Below, one piece after another: positions 10,306-22,299 of a stretch of 64,000 bases of DNA. The notes under the pieces were generated by a model, which was not told where the DNA came from, did no database searches, and worked only from the letters and a program-made list of their open reading frames with translations. The translations under genes and the position numbers were made by a program. Origin of the DNA: Stromatinia cepivora (taxonomy: Eukaryota > Ascomycota > Leotiomycetes > Helotiales > Sclerotiniaceae); contig RCTD01000007.1 in NCBI GenBank assembly GCA_014898415.1, forward strand, positions 806,001-870,000, written 5' to 3'. Positions within the stretch are counted from its first letter, which is position 1. Each line of letters begins with the position of its first letter.

Positions 10306-12040
10306 TCACCTCAATTTCAATATACGATATTTCAACGAATTATCATAAAAATATTATCAAAAGAAGCCCGAATCATCTTAACTATTGAAACTATTCGTAA
10401 ATCTAAAAATCTATCAATTACTAAAGCTACAAAACTCTATATAATGTTTCGATCTATACTATACAATAAAATCAATAATTGAAGTAATCAAATAAAGATT
10501 CGAATGAATAATCATAAGATTATAGAATTAGAAGAAAAGATAATTGTTTAATATATATTCGATATAGATTCAAAAGGATTTCCATTTAAATTGAAGAATG
10601 TAGAAGATATAATGAATTATATTTTTGAATCGAGAGATGCGAAATGTATTGAGAAACTTTGAGCGTATCGATTCGTAAAACATTAAATTGAATTAAAGAT
10701 GTATTTTAATTGTATTTATGATTTTCAAAGAGCTTTTTATAAAGATTCTAAATTTATTGAAAAATGGTTTTGATTAGTTGTAAATATGTAAACGAAATAT
10801 AGTATTTTGGATAACGATTTTTATAATTTCGATGAAATAGATTTTATAATAGGGATTATATATATAACAATGATTATTATTAATATTGAGAGATATAGTA
10901 AAAGTAAATCAGTATAGTTAAGTAATCGAGAATGGATTATAATAATAATATGCAGAAATAGAGAAGATGAAATTATTCCTTTATTTTTAATAATTCAAAA
11001 ACAAGTTCATTTTTTCAATTGATATATCGAAACGAATCTTTTTGCGGAATAGGCTATTAAATCTACATCTAATGGATAGATAAATAATAAGACAGGTTTA
11101 AAATGGTTGAAATACTTCGACAAATATATTAAGAATCGAAGAAAGGGCAAATATCGAATATTAATGTTAAATAGATATGAAAATCATGAATTAATAGCTT
11201 TTCAAATATATTGTAAAGAAAACGATATTATATATTTATGTTTATTATTATATTCAAATTATTTAATTCAGTTATTTGATGTTAATTGTTTTGATAATCT
11301 GAAATGTTTATATAATGATCAAATTAATGGATTTATTAAGGTATATATTAAGTATATTTCGAAGATTGAATTCTTTATAGCTTTTAAAGCTGTATACAAA
11401 AAATCAATCATTTTTTAGAATATAAAAGCAGGGTTTCGAGGAACAGATTTAATCCTATTTAATCCTGAAGCTATACTTTCGAAATTAGATATTCGAATTT
11501 ATATACCTACCCTTCTCTTTTTCGATTTAGATCAATAAATCTCCCAAATCTTTTGTAATTTAATAAAAGCTTTTTTTCAATCAACATTAATTAAATTTCG
11601 AATAATTTATTATCAATCAAACTTTTCTATATTTATATTCGAAATTATATTAGTTTTAGTTAAGGGTACAAAGAGATTAGTTTATAAGAATATACTTTTA
11701 AATATAGAGAATCGTATATTTCGAATAGCAAATGAAGTATTAAACAAATATTGATATACAAAAAAAACTTAATTATATTAAAAAGGAATATTCATTGAAT
11801 AAAAGATTTTTGATATATTATCTTAGTAAAAGGTTGATATTCAGATTCAATATGATAAACATCAAAAAGGGGGGAATTTTAATAGGGAAGCATTTTTTAA
11901 TCGATGTTATAGTAAATACAGAAAGACAGGATATAATGTAAAAATTTGTCAAAATAATATAATAAATTCTAGATTGTTAGATTCTTAATAGTTTTAATTA
12001 ATTGATTCAATTATTGTTGAATAATATAGATTTAAAGTGG

Positions 12041-12098
12041 TTGAATAGTATAAAAAGTGGCGACCCGGTGATATTGGCGACCCGGTGATAAACCACGT
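12041..12098 (-). repeat. Right terminal inverted repeat of pogo copy 1 (58 bp)
   Basis: Reverse complement of 10248-10305 over all 58 bases, followed by the TA target duplication. Confidence 0.95.
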
Positions 12099-12835
12099 TA
12101 GTATTAACATGGTTTATCATCGGATCGCCAATATCACCGGGTCGCCACTTTTTCCATTATTCAACCATTTCAATTTCAATTTGCGATATCTCAATGAATT
12201 ATTATGGAAATACAATCAAAAGAAGCCCGAATTATCTTAGCTATTGAAGTTATTCGAAAATCTAAAAATTTGACAATTACAAAAATTGCAAAAATCTATA
12301 CAATACCTCGATTTATATTATATAATAAAATCAATAATCAAAACAATCAAATGGAAATTCGAATAAATAAATATAAAATGATTGAATTAGAAAAGAAGAT
12401 GCTTATTTAGTATATAATTAATATAAACGAAAAAGGTTTTATATTTAAATTAAATGATATAGAAAATATAACGAATTATATTCTTGAATTACGAAAAACA
12501 AAGAAAATTAGAAAGCTTTGGGTTTATCGATTCATAAAATGTTATACAGAATTAAAAACATATTTTAATTGTATTTATAATTTTCAAAGAACTTTTTACA
12601 AAGATCCTAAATTTATTAAAGAATAGTTTCGATTGATATCGAATATACAGACAAAATATAATATTCAGGATTGCGATTTCTACAATTTCGATGAAACCGG
12701 CTTTATGATAAATATAATATACTCCAGAATGATTATAACTAATACTAAACAAAATAGCAAAAACAAAATAATACAATCAGACAATAGAAAATAGATTACA
12801 ATGATTATATATAATAATAAGGAAGGCGAAATTAT

Positions 12836-13047
12836 TGTCGGAATATGAATCACGTGCATGGTAAGGATGGTAAGGATGGTAAGGATCACGTGAGCACTAG
12901 TGCTCGCACTAGTGCCTCGGCATGCACCATTATATAGATCTTTACCCCCCATAGATTCTAGCTCTCTAGGCAAATCAAAACGTATTAACAAAGAGTTCTA
13001 TACGCTCGTTGATGAACCTCACTTCCCCGTGTACAGTTGTCCCGACA
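12836..13047 (+). mobile_element. Solo LTR of copia element A (212 bp)
   Basis: Starts TGTCGGAATATG and ends TGTCCCGACA, flanked on both sides by ATTAT (12831-12835, 13048-13052), so it is a solo LTR left by LTR-LTR recombination. It matches both LTRs of the element at 18878-27411. It carries CACGTG at 12851 and 12887, three tandem GGTAAGGAT units between them (12860-12886), the palindromes GAGCACTAGTGCTC (12892-12905) and GCACTAGTGC (12906-12915), and a TATATAGATC box near 12934. It is clearly less decayed than the LTRs of the full-length element. Confidence 0.93.
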
Positions 13048-13202
13048 ATTATATTATCATTTTTAATGATGCAAAGATAATATCACCTTTCTAATTGATA
13101 TACAGAAAACAGTTTTCCTGCAAATTGGATTATTAAATCTACTTCTAATGGATAAACGAATAATAAAACAGAATTAGAATAAATAAAGTATTTCGACAAG
13201 TA

Positions 13203-13368
13203 TGTTGGAAATGAGGCCATCATAGGATTAGAATTGAGATCACGAGACCACAATAGTGCACAAACCATATTTGGGGATAACCTCAATTCTATTTCTACTA
13301 GAATTATAGATCCTTAATTCAACCTATATAATCAACAATACTATTATTTCCTGTACCAAAAATTAATA
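13203..13368 (+). repeat. 5' LTR of copia B
   Basis: Begins TGTTGGAAATGAGGCC and ends AATTAATA (original CA end changed to TA). It differs from the 3' LTR mainly by transitions. The bases after it (GATTATAAGATCC) may be a decayed primer binding site. Confidence 0.9.
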
Positions 13369-15299
13369 GATTATAAGATCCGATTGTATAATAGTGATTA
13401 AAAAGCAAAACAAATCGAGAAAGGATTAGTATAACTAATAGAAATAGAACAAAATGAAAATCAGAGTTTTTATACAATACTATCGAAGTAAAGTTGAAAT
13501 ACAATAATACAATTTATAACTTATAACATTATAGATCAGAGTGGAGAGTAGTCTATATAATGCCGATACAGAATTATAGTAGAGGCAAAAAGCAAGTTCG
13601 TATAGCTACAAAAAAATACATTATAATATAATCTTACAAATTCTTTTATTGTTTTATTTTTATATTTCTTTATTATTTTGAATTTATTTGTTATATATCT
13701 TTTTTTTAAGACTATTTTAAAAATCTGAAGATTATCTTCGATATTCATCAAATAGTAAGAAACCTTTACAATATCGAAATCAAACAATCCTTCGAAGTTT
13801 GATCAAAATAATTATAAACGATGGTTCAAATAAACGAAGATATAATTGAGAGAGAAAGGATGGTTTTATATAATTGATTAAATATTAAACGAATATATAT
13901 AGATTGCAGGATTCAATATAGTATCTATTTATGAGATCAATGATCGTGTATATTATAATATCGAGTTGAAATCGGAATACTTAAAGGACAAAGCGAATGT
14001 GTTATTGTATATTTGTATAACATTTAATGATGATGATAAAGCCCTTATCGATGAATATTCAATAATATATATACTCTGGAGATATCTTAAATCAAAATAT
14101 ACCAAAATCAATATAGTTACAATTAATATGTATATGATGATGATCCAGAACTTCAAATTCCAATTCAATATTTATCCCGATATAATCATTATCGAAGTTT
14201 GGGATAAACTAAAAGAATATAAAAGGAAACTAAAAACTATAGATAAAAGCTGTCGGTCAGTATATCAAGATACTGCCCTATTCTTGGTTTTAATATATAA
14301 TCTTCTAATCGATTATCAAGGAGTAATAGATATATTGGATATCCAAATCAGTTTTAGTATCAATGATAAGATTAAATATTTATAGACTAAAGAATTTCAT
14401 TTTAAAGATAGATCAGAGCTAATGCAAATTGCGAAAGGATCTAGGTATATTTTTTGATATCAAGAATCAGATTTCGAGATCCCAAATAATATTTGTAATC
14501 TATATCAAAAAAAAGATTATTATATATGAAACTATCTGTATTTAGTATGAATCAACAAACTTCTTTATAGTTATCTTCGTTATTAAAGAAGAAAGGGATT
14601 ATCGAATCCGAAGAAGGTTTATTTCAATAAAAAAGACCAAATATACCCTACTAATAATATCTCTAAATCAGATTTCGATATTGAGGATATAATAAAGGAA
14701 GATTACAATTTGACAAAGGAAATTATTAATAAAACTTCCTCTAACAAATAATATACCAATATAAATGTTTCTTTATATATATCTAATCAACCTTTATTAT
14801 TCAGATCAATAGAATCTATTACTAAATAAAGAATAAAGATTGATAGAAGAATAATATATTATCATCATTAAGGTTTAATGGATATAGTATGTAAAGATGG
14901 TTTTAAAATACTATTTTCAAATATATTATATATATTAGGGTTAGGAATAAACTTACTGTTAGGAAAAAGGATCTGCAAAACAGGGTTATAAAGGGAATTC
15001 AACTTTCATTATATATATTTCAAAAAGGATAATAAGAAAATCATTCATATTAGAATACAAGATAAAATATATATGATTTCATATATGATTAAAGGATATA
15101 AGGATACAGTTTTTTGTTTTAGTATATATCAAAATGATCAGGAAAAAGGCTTCTCTTCAGAAATAATCGATAGTACCAAAAATATCGATAACGAATTAAC
15201 ATTTAAAGAGAAAGAGAGATATCTGTTATAATATCGAAGATTCAATTATCTAGGTCCAGATAAGATCAAGAATCTATATAAGGTATTTAATATAATTAA

Positions 15300-18190
15300 G
15301 TCGATAAAGGTCCCAATTGAATTAGATATCTGTGAAGTGTGTATACTCATTAAGATGACCAATTGTATTCCGAAGTAATTGAATTTGTACAAATCAAAGA
15401 AACTCGAATTTATATATTTCGATGTTGTAGGATTATTTCCAAAATCGATTCGAGGGAATCGTTATTTCATATTGATCATTAACAATTGTATAAAAATAAA
15501 TTGAATCATACTATTTAAACAAAAAGACGATGTAATTCAAATATTGAAAACTTGGAAAAAGGAAATGGAATTAGTTATTGAAGAAAAGATTATTGTAATC
15601 AGGATTGATAATGTATTGGAACTTCTACAAATTATTCGTAAATGATTATCGGGTATATAATCCGAAGTTATAACAATTGCTTTTTTATATCAAAACGAAT
15701 TTACAGAACAGAATATAAGGATTGCAAAGACAGATATAAAAACAATACTAAAAGAAACTGAATTACCATTAGAATTTTGGAATAAAACTATAAAGTACAA
15801 TACTTATATCAAGAATCACATTAGTATTGGTCCTAATATGAACAAAATAAATCGATCCCTTATAAAAGCTTTTATAAGTATAATACTAAATATAGAAATA
15901 TGCAAAATCTAAGAGAACAAATATTACGCTTATATCAATCCTAAGATTATTCCGAAAAGGCAAAGATACAACAAATTACAGGATATTTCGAAAGTCGATA
16001 TATTCCTAAGGTACTCAAAAGTTATAAACAAATATATCAAAGTATATTCTCCAGAATTAGATTATATATTTCGATCAAATAAAGTAATCATAAATGAATC
16101 TCATTGAAAAGGAGATTTGGATCTTAAATTAAGAAATTGTGAATCAAATCTACAAGGAATAAAGAATATAAAACCAGATCAAAAACCTTATAGTAAATCA
16201 ACAGCAAACAAAATACTTTCTCTATCCTCAACACCAAACACAATATCTATATCACCTTCGTTTCAAACATTCTCTTTAATAGATATTATACCGAATTCAA
16301 TGATTATACCAAATATTCCAATTGTCGAATTGAAATCAGGTAAATTAGATATATCAATACTAATATATGATAAAGATAAAAATGATAATATTCAGAAAAC
16401 AAATCAAGAATCTTTTTTCAAGGATATTTCAATTATCGAATCTATCATTTCAAAGGATCCAATCCAAAAATCAACTTCTGCAAACCCTGAATCTATATTG
16501 AAAACAAAATTTAAGATTGTCTTAAATTTTGCTGATAAGTTTATTTCAATAGGATCAAAAAGTGAAGTAAATCTATAATCATTTGAAATTGAATAAAAGG
16601 ATGAAATAGATCTTGAAGATGAATCTCTAAAATATCTAATATGAAAACGGAAAAGAGATATAGAATAAGATCCTAAAGAAGAACAGGAAAACAAGATTAT
16701 AAAAGCGTTGATTACGATATCTATATAGATCAAAATTCAAAAAAGTATAGAATATATTATAATTATAATTCCAATCATTTACAAAATAGATCTTTATATC
16801 AAAAACAAGATCGTTTCAGATTTTATGATTTCGTTAATAAATATAAACAATACAGAAAATATAATATATCTAACCAAAGAAATTCTGAGAATCAAAATAT
16901 CAAGAATTTATAAGGAAGCAATATCGGATCAAGAATATTCTGAAAAATAAAAGGAAGTCATTCAAAAAGAAATCATATCTTTGGTTCAAAATAGTATTTG
17001 GGAAGAATATATATTCCTTAAAGGAAGTAATCTGGTTTCGACAAAATAGATATTTATAGTTAAGACTAAGGATAATAAAGTAGAACGATTCAAAGCAAAA
17101 TTAATGATTCAAAGATTCAATTAGGTATTAGAAAAGAATTACAATGAAACATTTATATCAATAATAAAGCTAGATATATTCAGATTATTCCTAATTATCA
17201 TTACAAAGGAAAATTTGGAATACTTATATTTCGATATCAAAAACATCTTTACCGAATTATATTTGAAGGAAGAGATTTATCTCGAATTACCCTAAAATAT
17301 CAAAATCAAAAAGGGATATATACTACAAACTTTATAAAGTCTATATGGATTGAAGCAAACTGGAAGAGACTGAAGTTTATTATTAAAGAAAAAGCTTTTA
17401 AATATAGATTTTGTACAAAATTTAGCGGATCTATATTTGTATATCCAAAGATTGTAATATAATATTATTGATATATATCAACGATATCATTATTACATCA
17501 TATATATCATTGCAAATCATTTAGTTCGATGAAAAGCTATCGATTTGTTTTAATATCAAGAATCTAAGGGAGATTAATAAAATCCTAAATGTTAAAATCA
17601 TTCGTGATAGAAAAACATATACATTAATTATAGATCAAAAAGAATATCTCAATACTATACTAATTAAATACAATATTACACATAAACAATATCAAGCCAA
17701 GAAACTATCAATAGTAGATTATACTTATCTCCGGCCAACAATCAATAACAATGAACTAATAGATATGAATGAATATCAATAACAAATAAAAAGTATGATT
17801 TATCCAATAGTATACATTCGATCAGATATAATATTCTCAATTAAAAGACTCTTACAATTTATAGCAAAATCAATAAAACATTATACTATAGTTTTGAAGA
17901 ATCTGATGCGATATCTATGATCAACAATCAAACAGAAGCTATAGTTCGGATCAAAGAAAGTACAATTTGATATCTGCAAAGAATATAATATACTTGATAA
18001 TATAATAAAGGTATATACAGATACAGATTGGATTAATAATAAATATAACCAGAAAAGTGTTTCAAAAAAAGTTATGATATTCTACAGAGACCCTATATCA
18101 TAGATTAATAAAAAACAAATATTTGTAGCTACCTTTAATATAGAATCAGAATATATTGCAATAGCAATGTTCATTAAACAAAAAAGATAG
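15300..18190 (+). pseudogene. Copia B polyprotein remains (integrase, RT, RNase H)
   Basis: Conserved copia blocks can be followed through many stops in one main direction: pre-integrase CxxC, integrase, RVT_2 reverse transcriptase (positions given under the element) and RNase H. The longest stop-free frame here (16117-16578) lies between the integrase and RT blocks and has no recognised motif. Not functional. Confidence 0.85.
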
Positions 18191-18516
18191 ATTGCACAAA
18201 TACTTAAAGATTTATTTAGATTAAATTATATTGAAAAGAACAGAAATATAGTTCAAATACTTGATAACAATCAAGGCACTTTAATTTTAACCAAGAATCT
18301 ATATTTATATAAACAATCCAAATATATAGATATCAATTATCATTTCATCAGGGACTTGATAAAAAAGAAGAAAATCATTATTAGTTATATCAATATATAC
18401 AATATAATTGCCAACAGAATGATGAAGTTTTGTATAAGAATTACTTTCGAAAGATTCAAGAAAATGTTAGGATTAATAACCTAAAAGGATCGAATAGGAT
18501 ATCCTCAATAAAAGAG

Positions 18517-18682
18517 TATTGGAAATGAAGCCATTATAGAATTAAAATTAAGGTCATAAGACCATAATGATATACAAACCATATTTAAGGATAACCTCAA
18601 TTCTACTCCTACTAGAATTATAGATCCTTAATTCAACCTATATAGTCAACAATACTACTACTTCCTGCACCAAAAGTTAACA
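18517..18682 (+). repeat. 3' LTR of copia B
   Basis: Same length (166 bp) as the 5' LTR, ending AGTTAACA, directly followed by the AAGTA duplication. The first bases read TATTGG instead of TGTTGG, a RIP-type change. Confidence 0.9.
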
Positions 18683-18877
18683 AAGTATACAATTTATCGA
18701 ACAAAGGGCAAATATTGAATACTAATACTAAATGAATATGAAAGTTATGAATCGATATCTTTTCAATTATATTACAAATCAAATAATATAATAACAATAA
18801 AATTACTATTATATTCAAATCATTTAATCCAATCATTTGATATTGGATGTTTTGGTATATTGAAACAAATATATAAT

Positions 18878-19089
18878 TTTCGGAATATGAATCACGTGCA
18901 TGGTAAGGATGGTAAGGATGGTAAGGATCACGTGAGTATTAGTGCTCGCACTAATGCCTCGGCATGTATCATTATATAGATCTTCACCCTTTATAGATTC
19001 TAACTCTTTAAGTAAATCAAAATATATTAATAAAGAGTTCTATATATTCGTTAATAAACTTTATTTCCTTATATATAATTGTCTCGATA
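18878..19089 (+). repeat. 5' LTR of copia A
   Basis: Same 212 bp as the solo LTR at 12836-13047. It keeps CACGTG and the three GGTAAGGAT units but has many C-to-T/G-to-A changes downstream (for example GAGTATTAGTGCTC for GAGCACTAGTGCTC). Confidence 0.92.
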
Positions 19090-22000
19090 TTGATCAGTTT
19101 TTGTTATAATGATATTATAGATCAGATATTGGGAATTGGTACAAAGAATTATGAATTTTAAATCAATTTTGATTCTACCCTTATAATTGGATAAAAGTAT
19201 TTCATTATAAAATAAAGTATTTTTATATTAAAGGATAAATCTTTAATTATTAAGCAATCTAAGAAAATCGAAGGATCAAGAATAGTAATTATCTAACAAC
19301 GAATTTGAAATTCATTTCTTGATTCAATTATTCTATATCTGTTATATATCTATCAAACAATATAGGGTATATATTTGAAAAAAATCTGAAAAAAATTTCA
19401 AGTTTTTCGTTATATTCACTTTCTTACGAAAAATTATTTCATTTATTCATTTTATACGAATTACTAATTATATATGAAATTGATCAATTCGATTTGATTA
19501 ATTTCATTATTCTAATTGTCCCGTTCATTTCGGTCAAATCTACTCCAATCAAATTCAATCACTTTGATCAATTTTGATCAATTTTGGTCGATTCGATCAA
19601 CCAATTTTAATTTCGAAATACCCTCAGAATCCAATAACATTGTATATAACACAAATGAAGCTTCATTACAATATATATTTCATATATTACGAATCTATAC
19701 TCAAGCTCTTTTTTTTAAGATTGTCTTAAAAACTTTATAACGATCAATTTCGATATAATCCGAAAATATATGACAATTATAACCATGACGATTATAGCAG
19801 GCACATTCGAACACTCCTCTACAATCCCTTACCCTAAGAAAATACAAATCCCATTGTTATTAATATCAACTATTTTATATATCAGAAACGAAGAATATAA
19901 TGAATAAATAGATAAATGAAAATACAATTAATTCGTATTTACAAAGGAAAACCTTCAAGAAATCATCGACTTTTGTAAATATAAGCTAGAATTCTATATA
20001 ATATATAATTATATCGATAAGGATCTATAAAGTGATTATTGCAACAACTTTGTAGATTTCAAAGTTGAATATTTCGAACTCATCAATTCAAAGATTATAT
20101 TTAGATTATGTATTGAATTAAAAACAAATAACTAATTTATCAAAAAGACAATATAATATATGGAGCTGATAATTAACAAGATCTTAATCGAAACACTTTA
20201 TACCCTATATATACTATAATCGAATAATCAAATTTGAAAGACAAGAATGAATCAATACTTTCAATTTTAATCAAAAACCATTCTAAACTAAATCAAGATA
20301 TTCAATAATAATATATATCTGGATATTATCCCTGAAGATCTAATACCTTTATTTAATCTTTAAAAAAGAGAATAATTTATACAAATGAATATAAGGCAAT
20401 TATCTTCAATATAATATAAAGGAATTCAATTATTACAATTGAACAAAAAATCGGGATCTTATATATTCAAGGAATTTCCAGATAATGAATATCAAGATCC
20501 AAAATGGAAACAATATTCAGTGTTACTATAATTATTGTATAATAATAATATATAATTTGGAAATGAAAAACTATCAAATAGAAAGAAACTTATCGATGAT
20601 AAAGGATTATTAAGCAAATCATTTGATAATGGGAAACCCTCAAATAACAACAAATACTTTGGAAACAATTGTAAAGCAGATAATACAGATCAAAACAATA
20701 TTTATATATATCTTTACAGAAATAATAGCAGAGGAAGAAATCCAATCAATAATGAAAAGAATAATGGTTTAGGAAACTATAAGGATAAATCATCTAATTA
20801 TATACAAAGTAATAATATCGGTTGTAATTTTGAAAACTTCGAGAAACTTTATAATAATATCAATAAATATACTGATTAAGATGATAATTTCAATTATAAA
20901 TATATTATCTTCCTTAATTATTACAAAAGAATCGATATCCATTCAAATTTTTATATAAAAGTGTTCTTTACAATATTAAAGGAAGAAACTTTTATATTCT
21001 ATTATTCGAACCTCAATCACATTTCAAATATAATGAAGGGTATCTACGAAATGATGAAAACATCTTTCAAAGGAAAAGGGTATCAATATAGACTTATAGA
21101 AAAATAGAATCATATAATATTCAAAACAACCATTATACAAAACCCTGGAAAATCGATATTAGAATGCTTGGATATTATAATCATCAAACTTTGGTATCTT
21201 TAAAAAGATCTATTAAAAGAACTTCAAATAGTTATATATATCCAAAGAAAGATCTTCAATACATATAACTATATATCAATATATAACCAAATATACTATC
21301 GACCTTTAAAATCTATAATCGGATTCATCGAAAACCTATAAGATTCTATCTTTATATATAAGAAATCATATTCAAATGAAAACGAGATATTCTATACAAA
21401 TCGAATATATAATCAGAAAAACTCTAAATATAATTGTAAATACAAATCCAATCAATAATTCCCTATTCGATTAAAAAAAACTAAAAGATACTTTGTTTAT
21501 AAAAAAGAAGACTATTGATCAAACAAATATATAGAAACTAAACGAATTGAATTGAAATACAAATATAGGGAATTATTCAAAAGTAACGATAAGGATTTCG
21601 GATTATATTTCGAATAATATATTATCAAATATAAAGGAACTTTATTGGATATTGATATTGATAAAGAATTTGTAATATATATTCAAAACGATCTAAAGGA
21701 GGATATAAAGAATAACGATTCAGAGTACATTTGGATTTTATTTTGCAGATCGATTAATGGAAAGAAAATTGTAATGAATTTATTCGATAAAGTAACAATA
21801 TATGTTCTAATTAGTTTTATTAATAAACTAATTAACAAGATTAAAAAGTACAAAGTTTTCTTTTTGAGATATAATAACAAAGAGTTTCAGGGTATCATTA
21901 TCGATATAAGAGTATTCTAATGGTTTATAATAGGATTTAAATAATATTAAGTATATTAAAAAGATATTAAGAATATTATATTGAATATAAATAAAGTAAG

Positions 22001-22299
22001 AATTGTAAAGGTGATATTCGGAATCGGAAAGGCCGAATCAATTGGATCGATTTAATTGAATCTATTTTTAGAAATTATCGAATTTTATATTATGGAATTA
22101 GAAATACTATTTCTATTATTGCTATAGGATATAAATCGATTCGGGGTATATTACAATAATATTATTGATGTATTTGTATTATCAATTGTAAATTATCTTT
22201 GTATTTGTAAATTCAAATATACGGTATTACTCTGAAATATAAAAATCCAATAATTTATATAAACATCTATTGATATAAATGATTATTATTTGATCAGAT

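Larger units (their letters stand above)
10248..12098 (+). mobile_element. Fot1/pogo-like DNA transposon, copy 1 (decayed, 1,851 bp)
   Basis: Flanked by a TA target duplication (10246-10247, 12099-12100) and bounded by perfect 58 bp terminal inverted repeats starting ACGTGGTTTATCACC. The remains of a pogo-type transposase read left to right. A CENP-B/pogo-like helix-turn-helix lies near 10360-10470. NFDEIDF near 10825 fits the family's NFDETGF with the first catalytic Asp. MLNRYENHE near 11165 fits the DGHESH motif with the Asp mutated, and LFDVNCF near 11275 fits LDVGCF. Many stops make it inactive. Size and TA target fit the Fot1/Flipper group known from Botrytis; sequence identity to Flipper was not checked. 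Confidence 0.92.
13203..18682 (+). mobile_element. Ty1/copia retrotransposon B, full length, decayed (5,480 bp)
   Basis: Two 166 bp LTRs (13203-13368, 18517-18682) and a 5 bp duplication AAGTA (13198-13202, 18683-18687). The internal order is typical of copia: a CEVCILIKMTN zinc-binding stretch before the integrase (~15333), an integrase end with ELPLEFWNKTIKY (~15760), reverse transcriptase with YLYFDIKNIFTELYLKEEI (~17223) and LYGLKQT (~17340), and RNase H with YTDTDW (~18013) and SEYIAIA (~18146). Integrase before RT defines copia rather than gypsy. Stops are frequent, so it is inactive. It sits in the pogo copy 2 transposase region. Confidence 0.93.

Noticed and set aside
12840..12990. 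Repeats GGTAAGGAT and palindromes as a CRISPR-like or hairpin array
   Set aside because: Only three adjacent 9 bp units without spacers, shared by all LTRs of the family; part of the LTR.
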